64,000 bases of DNA from Pseudomonas typographi. GTDB lineage: Bacteria; Pseudomonadota; Gammaproteobacteria; Pseudomonadales; Pseudomonadaceae. This document shows, one piece after another, positions 36,862-45,735 of this stretch; position 1 is the stretch's first letter, and the number at the start of each line of letters is the position of its first letter. The position numbers were made by a program, and so were the translations under genes. Under the pieces are notes generated by a model. The model was not told the origin of the DNA. It saw only the letters and a program-made list of their open reading frames with translations, and did not search any database. The stretch is taken from contig NZ_JAAOCA010000002.1 in assembly GCF_014694385.1 (NCBI RefSeq), positions 210,963 to 274,962 of the forward strand, read 5' to 3'.

Positions 36862-37730
36862 TGGCGGGAAGTTCCAAGATCGTGGCGCGCGACCTGCAAA
36901 TGGCTTACTCAACGCGAAACGAGGCCGGGCGCCAGGAGCAGGTTGAGGTGTTGCAAGGTTTCGACCTTGAGGTAAAAGAAGGGGAGTTTTTGTCCGTACT
37001 CGGGCCTTCGGGGTGTGGTAAATCGACGTTTCTCAACATCCTCGCCGGGCTGGCCACTAAAACCGGTGGCAGCTTGCTGGTCAATGGTGAGCCGGTCAGG
37101 GGCATCAACCGCAACCAGGGGGTGGTGTTCCAGGGCTATGCGCTGTTTCCGTGGCGCAACGTACTCGACAACATCGCCGTGGGCCTGGAGATCCGTGGGG
37201 TGCCCAAGGCGCAGCGGCTCGAACGCGCCCGGCACTATTTGGCGCTGGTGGGGCTGGAGGGGTTCGCCGCCCGCTACCCCCACGAGTTATCCGGCGGCAT
37301 GCGCCAGCGGGTGGCGATCGCCCGTTCGCTGGCTTACGAGCCGGATGTGTTGCTGATGGATGAACCCTTCGCCGCGCTGGATGCGCAGACCCGTGAGCTG
37401 TTGCAGGATGAACTGCTGCGCATTTGGGATGCGCACAACAAAACCATCGTGTTCATCACCCATAGCCTGGATGAGGCGATTTTCCTCTCCGACCGCGTGG
37501 CGGTGATGACCGCCCGGCCTGGCCGGGTGAAGGCGATCCTCGACATAGACCTGCCGCGCCCGCGTGCCGCCGAGCTGCGCAATACCGAAGCGTTCGTGCA
37601 CCTGCGCCAGCAAGCCTGGGAAGTGCTGCGCGATGAAGTCACTGGCCAACCCGGCCCTGCCGTGCCGCCTGCGAAGCCACAGACCTGGCAAAGCGCGGCG
37701 TTGGCCGGTGGCCCGCGCATAGGAGTGTGA
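36861..37730 (+). CDS. ABC transporter ATP-binding protein, SsuB/TauB-like
   Basis: 289 aa importer ATPase. Walker A GPSGCGKST (about residues 50-58), Q-loop GVVFQGYALFPWRN, signature LSGGMRQRV, Walker B LLMDEPFAALD and switch FITHSLDEA. An extended C-terminal tail of ~45 residues follows. It starts one base into the binding-protein stop. Energises uptake with the next gene. Confidence 0.93.
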   Translation: MAGSSKIVARDLQMAYSTRNEAGRQEQVEVLQGFDLEVKEGEFLSVLGPSGCGKSTFLNILAGLATKTGGSLLVNGEPVRGINRNQGVVFQGYALFPWRNVLDNIAVGLEIRGVPKAQRLERARHYLALVGLEGFAARYPHELSGGMRQRVAIARSLAYEPDVLLMDEPFAALDAQTRELLQDELLRIWDAHNKTIVFITHSLDEAIFLSDRVAVMTARPGRVKAILDIDLPRPRAAELRNTEAFVHLRQQAWEVLRDEVTGQPGPAVPPAKPQTWQSAALAGGPRIGV

Positions 37731-37732
37731 GC

Positions 37733-38512
37733 ATGCCTAAATGGTTTAGCCCGCGTAGGCTGCTTGACAGCAGCCTGGGCATCATCTTGTTCCTCGCTCT
37801 ATGGGAGGCGTTGCCGCGCCTAGGCTGGGTCAATGCCGGTTATTTGAGCCCGCCGTCGGCGGTGCTGCAAAGCATCGGCGAATTGGCCGCCAGCGGCGCG
37901 CTATGGCAGCACCTGGCAGCCAGCCTGTGGCGTTCGTTGGCGGGCCTCGGCATTGCCATTGTTCTGGGGGTGGGGCTAGGCCTGTTGATGGGCTGGTTCG
38001 CCCGCGTCGAAAGCGTGCTCGACCCGGTGTTGCAGTTGTTCCGGCAAACCTCCGCGCTGGCGCTGTTCCCGGTGTTCATCCTGTTTCTGGGCATTGGCGA
38101 AAGCTCGAAAATCGCGATTATCTTCTGGGCGTCGTTCTGGCCCATTCTGCTCAGTACCATCAGCGGCGTGAAGCAGGTCGATACCTTGCTGGTGCATTCC
38201 GCGCTGTCGATGGGGGCCAACCGGCGCTTTTTGTTTCGCAAGGTGGTACTGCCGGCCGCCTCGCCGTCGATTTTTACCGGCGTGCGCTTGGCCGGGGCCT
38301 ATAGCATCACCGCGCTGGTGGCCGCAGAGATGATCGGCGCCCACTCGGGGTTGGGCTTCTTGACGCTCAATTCCCAAGAGGTATTCCAGATACCCAGCAT
38401 GTACGCTGGCATCCTGCTGTTGGCGGTACTGGGGCTGGCCATGAATGCGGTGCTGGCATTGATCGAACGGCGCTTCACCCGCTGGCGCCGTGGGCTCAAG
38501 CACGGTGCCTGA
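37733..38512 (+). CDS. ABC transporter permease, SsuC/TauC-like
   Basis: 259 aa with about six membrane segments and the EAA-type loop SALSMGANRRFLFRKVVLPAASPSIFTG typical of sulfonate/taurine permeases. ATG 37733 has AGGAG seven bases upstream; a GTG at 37727 overlaps the ATPase stop. The last 3 codons overlap the next gene, so the fourth gene belongs to the same operon. Confidence 0.92.
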   Translation: MPKWFSPRRLLDSSLGIILFLALWEALPRLGWVNAGYLSPPSAVLQSIGELAASGALWQHLAASLWRSLAGLGIAIVLGVGLGLLMGWFARVESVLDPVLQLFRQTSALALFPVFILFLGIGESSKIAIIFWASFWPILLSTISGVKQVDTLLVHSALSMGANRRFLFRKVVLPAASPSIFTGVRLAGAYSITALVAAEMIGAHSGLGFLTLNSQEVFQIPSMYAGILLLAVLGLAMNAVLALIERRFTRWRRGLKHGA

Positions 38513-39326
38513 GTTGAGTTGGCCACGCAGGGCCCGGCCAACGCGCCGCCGTGGCCTGGCCTTGGTGCTGGCCGGTGCGTCGCTGTTGGCGGCGGCCTAT
38601 TGGCTGTACCCCGGCGTGCCAGAGCTTGGCCACCTTCAGCCGGGGCCCGTGCTGGCCAAGGCGCAAGCGCAGGGGGTGCTCACGGTGGCGCTACGCAGCT
38701 ACCCCCGGCCCAGCGCCAGCAGCGAAGCGCTGCTGCCCGAACCCGACCTGATGGACCTGCAACTGGCGCGCTACTTGGCCGCTGCCTTGGGGGTGCGCGT
38801 GCAATTGGCCGCGCCGGCCGAGGCGCAGTTGCTGATCAACCCGGCCAACGCACCGCGCGGTATGCCCGCCGAGGCGCCGGCGCCGCCTGCGGGGGCGGTG
38901 CTCGGCTTGCGCCTGGCCGCCGGCGACTCGGTGGCCGGGCAGAGCATCTGCCTGGCCCAGGGCAGCCCCTGGCAGGCGGCGTTAGAGAAGCGCGGGGCCC
39001 GCGCGCAGGTGTATCCGTCGTCTTTGCGTGCGTCGGTGGCGTTCATGGGCGGTGAGTGCCAGTACTATGCCGATGCACGCAACACCCTTGCCGGGCTGCT
39101 GCAATTGCCGCAGTGGCGCTTTTACCGGGTGCTGCCGCTAGCCCTCGACAGCCCGGCGGACGCACGGGTGTACCTGGCCGGCAACGACCCCGCCAGCCGG
39201 GCGTGGTTGCAGGCGGCGTTGGCCCAGTGGCACCGCGATGGCCAGCAGGCCAGCGCCTGGGCCCAGCACGCTGACCAACTGCTCACCGACAGCCTGAAGC
39301 TGGCCGACGGTTTGGTTTGCCATTGA
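38505..39326 (+). CDS. Poorly conserved binding-protein-like membrane-anchored protein
   Basis: 273 aa. An N-terminal basic stretch and one hydrophobic segment (about residues 15-36, LALVLAGASLLAAAYWLY) precede a periplasmic domain. That domain starts like a type 2 amino-acid-binding fold (VLTVALRSYPRPSASSEALLPEPDLMDLQLARYLAAALGVRVQL) but lacks the Arg/Asp that bind amino-acid carboxylates in the usual positions. It is very rich in Ala and Leu. A possible ligand-sensing or docking accessory of the ABC importer is inferred only from its position. The start is uncertain (GTG 38505, TTG 38514; no SD). 150 bp separate it from nadA. Confidence 0.65.
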   Translation: MPELSWPRRARPTRRRGLALVLAGASLLAAAYWLYPGVPELGHLQPGPVLAKAQAQGVLTVALRSYPRPSASSEALLPEPDLMDLQLARYLAAALGVRVQLAAPAEAQLLINPANAPRGMPAEAPAPPAGAVLGLRLAAGDSVAGQSICLAQGSPWQAALEKRGARAQVYPSSLRASVAFMGGECQYYADARNTLAGLLQLPQWRFYRVLPLALDSPADARVYLAGNDPASRAWLQAALAQWHRDGQQASAWAQHADQLLTDSLKLADGLVCH

Positions 39327-39479
39327 ACCTGAGGGCGGCGCCGCCACGTTGTAACAGAAACGCCTTATTATCATTGCCGCAGCGGAAAAACCGCTTTGGA
39401 AATACCTTATTTGGCGGTAGCCTGCGACCGCTCGCCACGGGCGGGTGTACAGCCGCCACCCACGCAGCAGGTCGCCACA

Positions 39480-40538
39480 ATGTCGCAGATTTCCGAACGC
39501 CTTTTGCTCCAGGCCCACCTCGACGCTCGCCAGCCCCAGGCTTTAAGCCCCGACGAGCAGGCCTGGTACCGCGACACTATCGCCGAAGAACTCAAGGCCC
39601 GCGATGCGGTGTTGGTGGCGCACTATTATTGTGACCCGGTGATCCAGGCCCTGGCCGAACACACCGGCGGTTGCGTGGCCGACTCGCTGGAAATGGCCCG
39701 CTTCGGTAGCCAGCATTCGGCAAGCACCGTGGTGGTGGCCGGGGTGCGCTTCATGGGCGAAACGGCGAAAATCCTCACCCCGGAAAAACGCATCCTCATG
39801 CCCACACTGGAGGCTACCTGCTCGCTGGACCTCGGCTGCCCGGCCGAGGCGTTCAGCGCCTTTTGCGACCAGCACCCCGAGCGCACGGTGGTGGTGTACG
39901 CCAACACCTCGGCCGCGGTGAAGGCCCGTGCCGATTGGGTAGTCACTTCCAGTTGCGCGCTGGAGATCGTCGAAAGCCTGATGGACAACGGCGAAACCCT
40001 TATCTGGGGGCCGGACAAACACCTGGGGCGCTATATCCAAAGCCGTACCGGTGCCGACATGCTGCTGTGGGACGGTGCCTGCATCGTTCACGAAGAGTTC
40101 AAGTCGCGCCAACTCGAAAATATGAAGGCGTTGTACCCACAGGCGGCGATATTGGTGCACCCCGAGGCACCCGAGGCGGTCATCGCCCTGGCCGATGTGG
40201 TGGGCTCTACCAGCCAGTTGATCGCCGCGGCGCAGCGCTTGCCCCACACGCAGTTCATCGTGGCCACCGACCGCGGCATTTTCTACAAGATGCAGCAGTT
40301 GTGCCCTGGCAAAACCTTTATCGAGGCGCCTACCGCCGGTAACGGCGCCGCCTGCCGCAGTTGTGCCCATTGCCCGTGGATGGCGATGAACACCTTGCAG
40401 CGCACCCTGGCCTGCCTGCGTGAAGGTAGCCATGAGGTGTTCGTTGACCCGGCGCTGGTGCCCAATGCCCTGCGGCCTCTGCAACGGATGCTGGGTTTTA
40501 CCCAGGCGGCGCGCTTGAACCCGCGCGGTAATGCATAG
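39480..40538 (+). CDS. nadA: Quinolinate synthase NadA
   Basis: 352 aa. It makes quinolinate from iminoaspartate and dihydroxyacetone phosphate in NAD synthesis. The three 4Fe-4S cysteines are at C114 ([10 protein letters not shown]), C201 ([10 protein letters not shown]) and C298 (CRSCAHCPW), and [10 protein letters not shown] is the usual N-terminal motif. ATG 39480 gives the family's normal length; the frame upstream to 39396 is dropped. In several Pseudomonas genomes nadA lies elsewhere (near the tol-pal/queC region), so the location after an importer operon is worth noting. Confidence 0.97.
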   Translation: MSQISERLLLQAHLDARQPQALSPDEQAWYRDTIAEELKARDAVLVAHYYCDPVIQALAEHTGGCVADSLEMARFGSQHSASTVVVAGVRFMGETAKILTPEKRILMPTLEATCSLDLGCPAEAFSAFCDQHPERTVVVYANTSAAVKARADWVVTSSCALEIVESLMDNGETLIWGPDKHLGRYIQSRTGADMLLWDGACIVHEEFKSRQLENMKALYPQAAILVHPEAPEAVIALADVVGSTSQLIAAAQRLPHTQFIVATDRGIFYKMQQLCPGKTFIEAPTAGNGAACRSCAHCPWMAMNTLQRTLACLREGSHEVFVDPALVPNALRPLQRMLGFTQAARLNPRGNA

Positions 40539-40652
40539 CCCCTACCAGGCTGCAAAATCAGAAAACCCCTTAGATACCCCGATACCTTTTGTTACCTAGA
40601 ATCCCCCCGCCCTGGCCAAGGCTCAAATACATCAGCGGAGTGGGGGCGCAAT

Positions 40653-41267
40653 ATGCGCTGGAAATATCTAGGTTTATGCTGCTGGATGCCGGTTGCACAC
40701 ATGGTGCAGGCAAACGAAAGCAGTAATTTTGACATCGTGGGCGTTATCAAACCTGGGGTGTGTTCCGTGTCGCTTGAAAACGGCGGTGCGTTGGATTTTG
40801 CATCCTATAGCTATTTTGCCTTGACACCGGGTGCGCCGACAGCCTTGAGGGAGGTCAGAACAGCCCTGGATATTACCTGCGGCAGGCCTTCGCGGGTGAT
40901 GTTTGAAGTGCTCGACAACCGTGCCGACGTTTCCCAACTCGAGCCCACTAAAATGAACCTGGGTTATCAAGACACCCAATCAATCGGTTGGTACACCGTG
41001 GAAGTGCCCGGTGGCGGCGTGACGTATGACGGCCGATCCGGGCGCTCGGTCAGTGAACAAACCGACGGCAGTTGGTTCTGGGATAACGCGCTTCGCCACC
41101 AAGGTGTGTACAGCATCAGCAAAAACATGCCGCTGCAAGTGGCCGAGTTTTCCAGCGCCCATATCCCCTTGGCGATCAACGCCTATATTGTCGATCAAGA
41201 CAAACTCGACCCCGCCAAACCGATGGAAATGGACGGCAGCCTGAGCATCTCGCTGCGTTATCTCTGA
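40653..41267 (+). CDS. DUF1120 secreted subunit 1
   Basis: 204 aa. Signal peptide (cleavage near HMVQANE), one Cys pair (GVCSVSL...DITCGRP) and an Ig-like pilin-type fold. The protein ends in SLSISLRYL, an alternating hydrophobic strand with penultimate aromatic, as in chaperone-usher subunits. It belongs to DUF1120, a Pseudomonas family found beside chaperone and usher genes. First gene of the five-gene fimbria-like cluster; ~70 bp precede the second DUF1120 gene. Confidence 0.8.
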   Translation: MRWKYLGLCCWMPVAHMVQANESSNFDIVGVIKPGVCSVSLENGGALDFASYSYFALTPGAPTALREVRTALDITCGRPSRVMFEVLDNRADVSQLEPTKMNLGYQDTQSIGWYTVEVPGGGVTYDGRSGRSVSEQTDGSWFWDNALRHQGVYSISKNMPLQVAEFSSAHIPLAINAYIVDQDKLDPAKPMEMDGSLSISLRYL

Positions 41268-41339
41268 GCGCGTTCCTATCGGTACGTGCGCTGGTACGTA
41301 GCCGAAGGCAAACCCGTTGTCGATCATGGAACAATGAAT

Positions 41340-41975
41340 ATGAACGTAATGCGTAAGTGCTTTGCCATCGCATTGTGCGCCATCGCGGCGTGTGCCCACG
41401 CCGGTGAAGAGGCGACGTTGAGTGTGACAGGCACGGTAGTCCCAGACACCTGTACGGTGAGTTTTTCTACCTCGACCATCAATCTAGGTGAAATCCATTC
41501 CGCTACGCTTGAACCTGCGCAGGCCACCGACTTGAGCGCCCAGGGTTTGTCATATGACATTACTTGCCCGAGCGCCCTCAAGGTGGCCACGCAATGGGCG
41601 GATAATCGCCAAGGCACCGCCTACGGTGCTTCCGCGGAGTACTTTGGCTTGGGCGACGTGGGCGGTAAACCCATTGGCGATTATGTATTGAGCTACGACG
41701 CCGATCGCGCCTTGGCCGATGGCGCGCCGGTAGCACTGATTGTCAGCCGTGATGGCGTCAATTGGGCCGATGCCCACGATGTTGGCTATGTGATCGAGCC
41801 TGGCAATGGCCAGCTCTTTAGCCATGCGCAACCCGGCCTGCCTGCCCCGGCGGCCTTCTCCCGATACGCCGGCTACGTCACCCTGATGCCACGTATCGCG
41901 CCAAAGAATACCCTCGACTTGAGCAGCGATATCAACATCGATGGCAGCGCTACGCTGTCGCTGAACTACCTCTAA
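41340..41975 (+). CDS. DUF1120 secreted subunit 2
   Basis: 211 aa. Signal peptide ends at AHAGEE. Cys pair DTCTVSF and DITCPSA, VTGTVVPDTCTV at the start of the mature protein, and a C-terminal donor-strand-like ATLSLNYL. Same family as the gene before it but with low similarity, so probably a different pilus subunit. Start ATG 41340 has GGA nine bases before it; ATG 41334 is too near. Confidence 0.8.
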   Translation: MNVMRKCFAIALCAIAACAHAGEEATLSVTGTVVPDTCTVSFSTSTINLGEIHSATLEPAQATDLSAQGLSYDITCPSALKVATQWADNRQGTAYGASAEYFGLGDVGGKPIGDYVLSYDADRALADGAPVALIVSRDGVNWADAHDVGYVIEPGNGQLFSHAQPGLPAPAAFSRYAGYVTLMPRIAPKNTLDLSSDINIDGSATLSLNYL

Positions 41976-42074
41976 CCCACCGCCGGCGGTAAGCGATGAC
42001 GGCCGGCGCGGCTCATATTTTATATCCATACACTGCACGGCTCGCGTGCAGTTGGGCTGATAGGTGCCCCTGCT

Positions 42075-42782
42075 ATGTTCTGTCGTTTAATCAGCCGGCC
42101 ACCCGTCGCGGCTGTGGTGTTGGCATTATGCCCAATCAGCGCGGCGTGGGCGGCGGGCATGCAGCCCGAAACCACGGTGGTATTGATCCACGCCGGTGAC
42201 GGCGAAGGCAGCCTGAACGTGCGCAACAGCGACCCCCAGGCGGCGTTGTTGCATACGGTATTGGAAGACCTCCCGGAAGATACGGCCGAGCTGCTGATTG
42301 TGACCCCGCCGGTGGCCCGGGTGGAGGCGGGCAAGTCGCAGTTGGTGCGCTTTATTCTTCAGCCCACCGAGCCGATCGAAACCCAGCGCATGAAGCGGGT
42401 GATATTCGAAGGTATCGCGCCGAAGAACCCTGACGGTAGCTCGCGGGTCAACATTACCGTACGGCACGGCCTGCCGGTGATCATTCATCCACAGGGCATG
42501 CCCGTTAAGCGAGACCCTTGGACGCAGTTGCAATGGTCCGTTGAGGGGGGCCAACTGGTAGGCCACAATCCCAGCCCCTATGTGGTGCGCCTGGCCAACC
42601 AAGTGATGCTGCTGCCTGGCAAGCAAACGATTGGCTTGCCCAGCACCTACATTTTGCCAAGCCAGCGCATCACTCAGCCATTGCCACCCGGTGTGCCGGT
42701 TGTGAGCGCGGTGCGCGTGTACCCGGCCAGCCTCTACGGCTTTGCCGTGGCCCCGTATGAAGCCGCTTTGCAACCGCATTGA
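42075..42782 (+). CDS. Periplasmic pilus chaperone (PapD-like)
   Basis: 235 aa. Signal peptide (ALCPISAAWA), then two Ig-like domains. The first has the LVRFILQP and RMKRVIFEGI strands of the subunit-binding G1/F1 region, and the Arg that anchors the subunit C-terminus is likely in TPPVARVEAGKSQLVR. Donor-strand chaperone for the DUF1120 subunits. The stop overlaps or abuts the usher start. Confidence 0.88.
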   Translation: MFCRLISRPPVAAVVLALCPISAAWAAGMQPETTVVLIHAGDGEGSLNVRNSDPQAALLHTVLEDLPEDTAELLIVTPPVARVEAGKSQLVRFILQPTEPIETQRMKRVIFEGIAPKNPDGSSRVNITVRHGLPVIIHPQGMPVKRDPWTQLQWSVEGGQLVGHNPSPYVVRLANQVMLLPGKQTIGLPSTYILPSQRITQPLPPGVPVVSAVRVYPASLYGFAVAPYEAALQPH

Positions 42783-42787
42783 TCCGC

Positions 42788-45223
42788 ATGCACACGGCAG
42801 CCATCCGGGTGGCCGGGGCGACGGCGCTGGTGCTGGTGGCGGTTACGCCAGCGTGGGCCACTGAACCACAGGCACTGGAATTCGATGAAAAAACCTTGCG
42901 CCAGCGTGGGATCGACCCCACCTTGGCCAAGTATTTTCGTGCCGCATCCCGGTTCATGCAGGGCCCCCGCCGCATAGACCTTACGCTAAATGGCCAGCGC
43001 GCCCGCCGGGTCGCCGCGATGTTCGACGAACAGGGCCAACTGTGTTTCGATCACGCCTTTTTGCAGCAAGCATCGTTGGCGCTGCCGGCAAAGGTCGCCA
43101 AGCGCCTTGGCGAGGTGGATTGCTACGACTTCCTCGGTGCCTACCCCAACAGCCAGGTCGAACTGCGCCCGGCAGAGGAGGCTGTGAGCTTGGTGGTGAG
43201 CCAGCAGGCGCTACGGCCCAAGGCAAGCGATGCGAGTGCATTCAGCCATGGCGGCGTGGCTGGGGTGTTCAACTACGATGTTTTTGCCACGCGCAGTGAG
43301 GGCCGCTGGGGGCGCCAGCAACAATACTTCGCCAGCACCGAGCTGGGGCTCAATGCCGCTGGCTGGACCTTGCGCAGCCGCCAGAGCCATAGCCAGGGCC
43401 CCTATGGTTCAACCAGCGACTGGTTGCACACCTATGCTCAAACCACCCTGGAGGCCCAACGCGCGCTGTTGCAACTCGGCCAGCTTACCCTGCAAAACCC
43501 GGTGCTGGGCGGTATCCCCATCACCGGCATGCAGTGGTTGCCTGAAACCGCGCTCGCTAACCAACAGCAGCGGCTTTCGCCGATTGGCGGTATCGCCCAC
43601 GGCCCAGCGCGGGTTGAAGTGCGCCAGGGCCAGGCGTTGATCTACAGCACTCTGGTGCCGGAGGGGCCGTTCACGTTAACAGACGTAAAGCCGCTCAGTA
43701 CCCAGGGCGATCTTGAGGTGTCGGTAATAGAAGGCAGTGGCGTGCCACGGGTTTATCACGTGCCGCTGGCGGCCGTGCTCACGCGGTCGGCGCCAGCGGC
43801 CGGCCTGTCGTTGGCGGTCGGCCAGGCGCGCAGCTATGCCGGGCATGCGCAAGCCACGCCTTGGGTAGCCAGCGCGGGTGGGGGCATGGCACTGGGCAAT
43901 GCACATACGCTAGGGCTGGGTGGCCTGATCTCCCAAAGCGGCTACCTTGCGCTGGGTGTGACCTTGGATGCCCAGTGGACGGATGCAACCGGTGGGGGGC
44001 TGGCGCTTGCCCTGGCGCGCACCCGCCTGCCCCAAGAGCAAGGGGGCAGCCTCAGTGCATCGTTGCGCCACCGGATGGGCGAGCCTTGGCAGGCAAGTGC
44101 TACTTTTACCCAACGTACGCCAGGTTACCGGACGCTGGGCCAAACCCTAGGTGAATGGGACGATTACGGCTTTGCCTATCGCAGCCAAGGCTTGGCGTTG
44201 GGGTGGGCAACCCCGTTGCTGGGCAGCTTTTCATTCAATTACGTACAGGCGTTCAGCACAACCGCGCGCCGCGCGGTCAGCACCCATTGGAACCGAAAGT
44301 TCGGCGACCTCAGTGTGTCGGCGCGGCTCGAGCGCGATATCAGCCCCGCCAATCAGGGCGGTTCCAACCGGTTTGTTCGTAACGACCGGACCGGCTTTCA
44401 CGTGTCGGTGAGTGCGCCATTGGGCCAGCGGCGGCGCGTCAGTGGTTATGCCCGCGATAGCGGCCAGGGCTTGCGGCTGGGTACCCAATACAGCGCCCCT
44501 ATAGGCGAGCGGGCCAACTACCGTGTGCACACCGAACGCAATCAGGCCAGCGGCGTGACCGGCAGTGGCGCCGACATCGATTGGCTGGGCAGCGCTACAC
44601 GGCTGAATATGGGCGTGAACGACACCGGCGATGGCGCGCGAACCTGGATGGGCCGGGCCAGCGGTGGCGCTGCGCTGCATGCTGGGGGCGTGACAGTGGC
44701 GCCGGTGGCGCTGGGTGACACCTTTGCGCTGGCCTCGGTTGGCGATATTGCCGACGTGCGCCTGGATACGCCGGCCGGGCCGGTCTGGACCAACCGTAAT
44801 GGCCAGGCGCTGATCCCTCAGCTTGGCCCGTACCAAACCGCCGAGGTGCGTATCGCCACGCCCACGTTGCCGCGCAACGTAGAGATCGAAAATGCCGTTC
44901 AAGGCTTAAGCGTTGGGCGCGGTTCTGTGCAGAGGGTCGATTTCACGGTACAGCGCACCCGGCGCGCGCTGTTAACGGTTCGCACAAGCGATGGCGAATG
45001 GTTGCCCAAGGGCAGCGGAGTGTTCGACCGTGACCGCGCCCTGGTGACCGCTGTCGCCACCGGGGGAAAGGTGTACCTGCCGGATGCGCAGGCCCATCAG
45101 GGCCTTTGGGTTCAATTGGATGAGGCGCGCAGCTGCCGGCTGCACTTCAGCTTGGCCGACGCGGCGGACCCGGCGCGCCATTATGAGCACGTGCAAGCAC
45201 GCTGCCTGGAGGAAGATGTTTAA
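42788..45223 (+). CDS. Outer-membrane fimbrial usher (FimD/PapC family)
   Basis: 811 aa. Signal peptide (LVAVTPAWA), N-terminal chaperone-binding domain (residues 25-130, FDEKTLRQRGIDPTLAKYF), a 24-strand beta barrel with plug (rich in alternating strands, e.g. SGYLALGVTLDAQWTDA), and a C-terminal domain with a Cys pair (SCRLHF, ARCLEE). It is at the short end for ushers. ATG 42788 preferred over the TTG at 42779 that overlaps the chaperone stop. Confidence 0.9.
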   Translation: MHTAAIRVAGATALVLVAVTPAWATEPQALEFDEKTLRQRGIDPTLAKYFRAASRFMQGPRRIDLTLNGQRARRVAAMFDEQGQLCFDHAFLQQASLALPAKVAKRLGEVDCYDFLGAYPNSQVELRPAEEAVSLVVSQQALRPKASDASAFSHGGVAGVFNYDVFATRSEGRWGRQQQYFASTELGLNAAGWTLRSRQSHSQGPYGSTSDWLHTYAQTTLEAQRALLQLGQLTLQNPVLGGIPITGMQWLPETALANQQQRLSPIGGIAHGPARVEVRQGQALIYSTLVPEGPFTLTDVKPLSTQGDLEVSVIEGSGVPRVYHVPLAAVLTRSAPAAGLSLAVGQARSYAGHAQATPWVASAGGGMALGNAHTLGLGGLISQSGYLALGVTLDAQWTDATGGGLALALARTRLPQEQGGSLSASLRHRMGEPWQASATFTQRTPGYRTLGQTLGEWDDYGFAYRSQGLALGWATPLLGSFSFNYVQAFSTTARRAVSTHWNRKFGDLSVSARLERDISPANQGGSNRFVRNDRTGFHVSVSAPLGQRRRVSGYARDSGQGLRLGTQYSAPIGERANYRVHTERNQASGVTGSGADIDWLGSATRLNMGVNDTGDGARTWMGRASGGAALHAGGVTVAPVALGDTFALASVGDIADVRLDTPAGPVWTNRNGQALIPQLGPYQTAEVRIATPTLPRNVEIENAVQGLSVGRGSVQRVDFTVQRTRRALLTVRTSDGEWLPKGSGVFDRDRALVTAVATGGKVYLPDAQAHQGLWVQLDEARSCRLHFSLADAADPARHYEHVQARCLEEDV

Positions 45224-45225
45224 CC

Positions 45226-45735
45226 ATGAAAAAAACCACGGTGGCCGTCGTGGCCCTACTTTGGCTAGGCGCAGCGTGCGTGGCACAGGCGCAATGCGAA
45301 GCTAAGCTCGGCCAGGCCCGGGTTGACTACGGTGTACTGCGTTCGCCGGCACCGCGGGAACAGTGGCAGGGCCCGGTACGGGAAGTGCTGCTCACGGTCG
45401 CTTGCGACCGTGGCGAACGGCCAGGCTTTCATCTTCAAGCCCCGGATGCCGCTGGCGCCATATCGTTCGGTGGCCTTGGCGAAATCGTTCTGACGCTGGG
45501 CGATACACTGCTCGATGGGCGGCCCGTCGCGTTGCTCAGGCGCGCGGGCCGGGGCGACAGCGCAGAGCCCGCCGGGGGTTACCCGCCGGTTAACCCTGGG
45601 GACACCTGGGTGGCCCCAGGCCCAGGCCGCTGGCTGCAGGTACAACTGCTGATCGATGCGAAGCTGCCGCCACAGGCCTGGCAGGTCCGCGATGAACAGC
45701 CGCTCAGCACGGAGCTGGTTATCCGTGCGCTTTGA
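45226..45735 (+). CDS. Small secreted protein of the chaperone-usher cluster
   Basis: 169 aa. Signal peptide MKKTTVAVVALLWLGAACVAQA, then a Cys pair (QCEAKL ... VACDRG) and a beta-rich domain. The end, TELVIRAL, is less donor-strand-like than in the two DUF1120 proteins. It may be a tip or regulatory subunit. Two bases separate it from the usher stop, so it is cotranslated. It overlaps the convergent OpgC gene by 17 bp. Confidence 0.7.
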   Translation: MKKTTVAVVALLWLGAACVAQAQCEAKLGQARVDYGVLRSPAPREQWQGPVREVLLTVACDRGERPGFHLQAPDAAGAISFGGLGEIVLTLGDTLLDGRPVALLRRAGRGDSAEPAGGYPPVNPGDTWVAPGPGRWLQVQLLIDAKLPPQAWQVRDEQPLSTELVIRAL

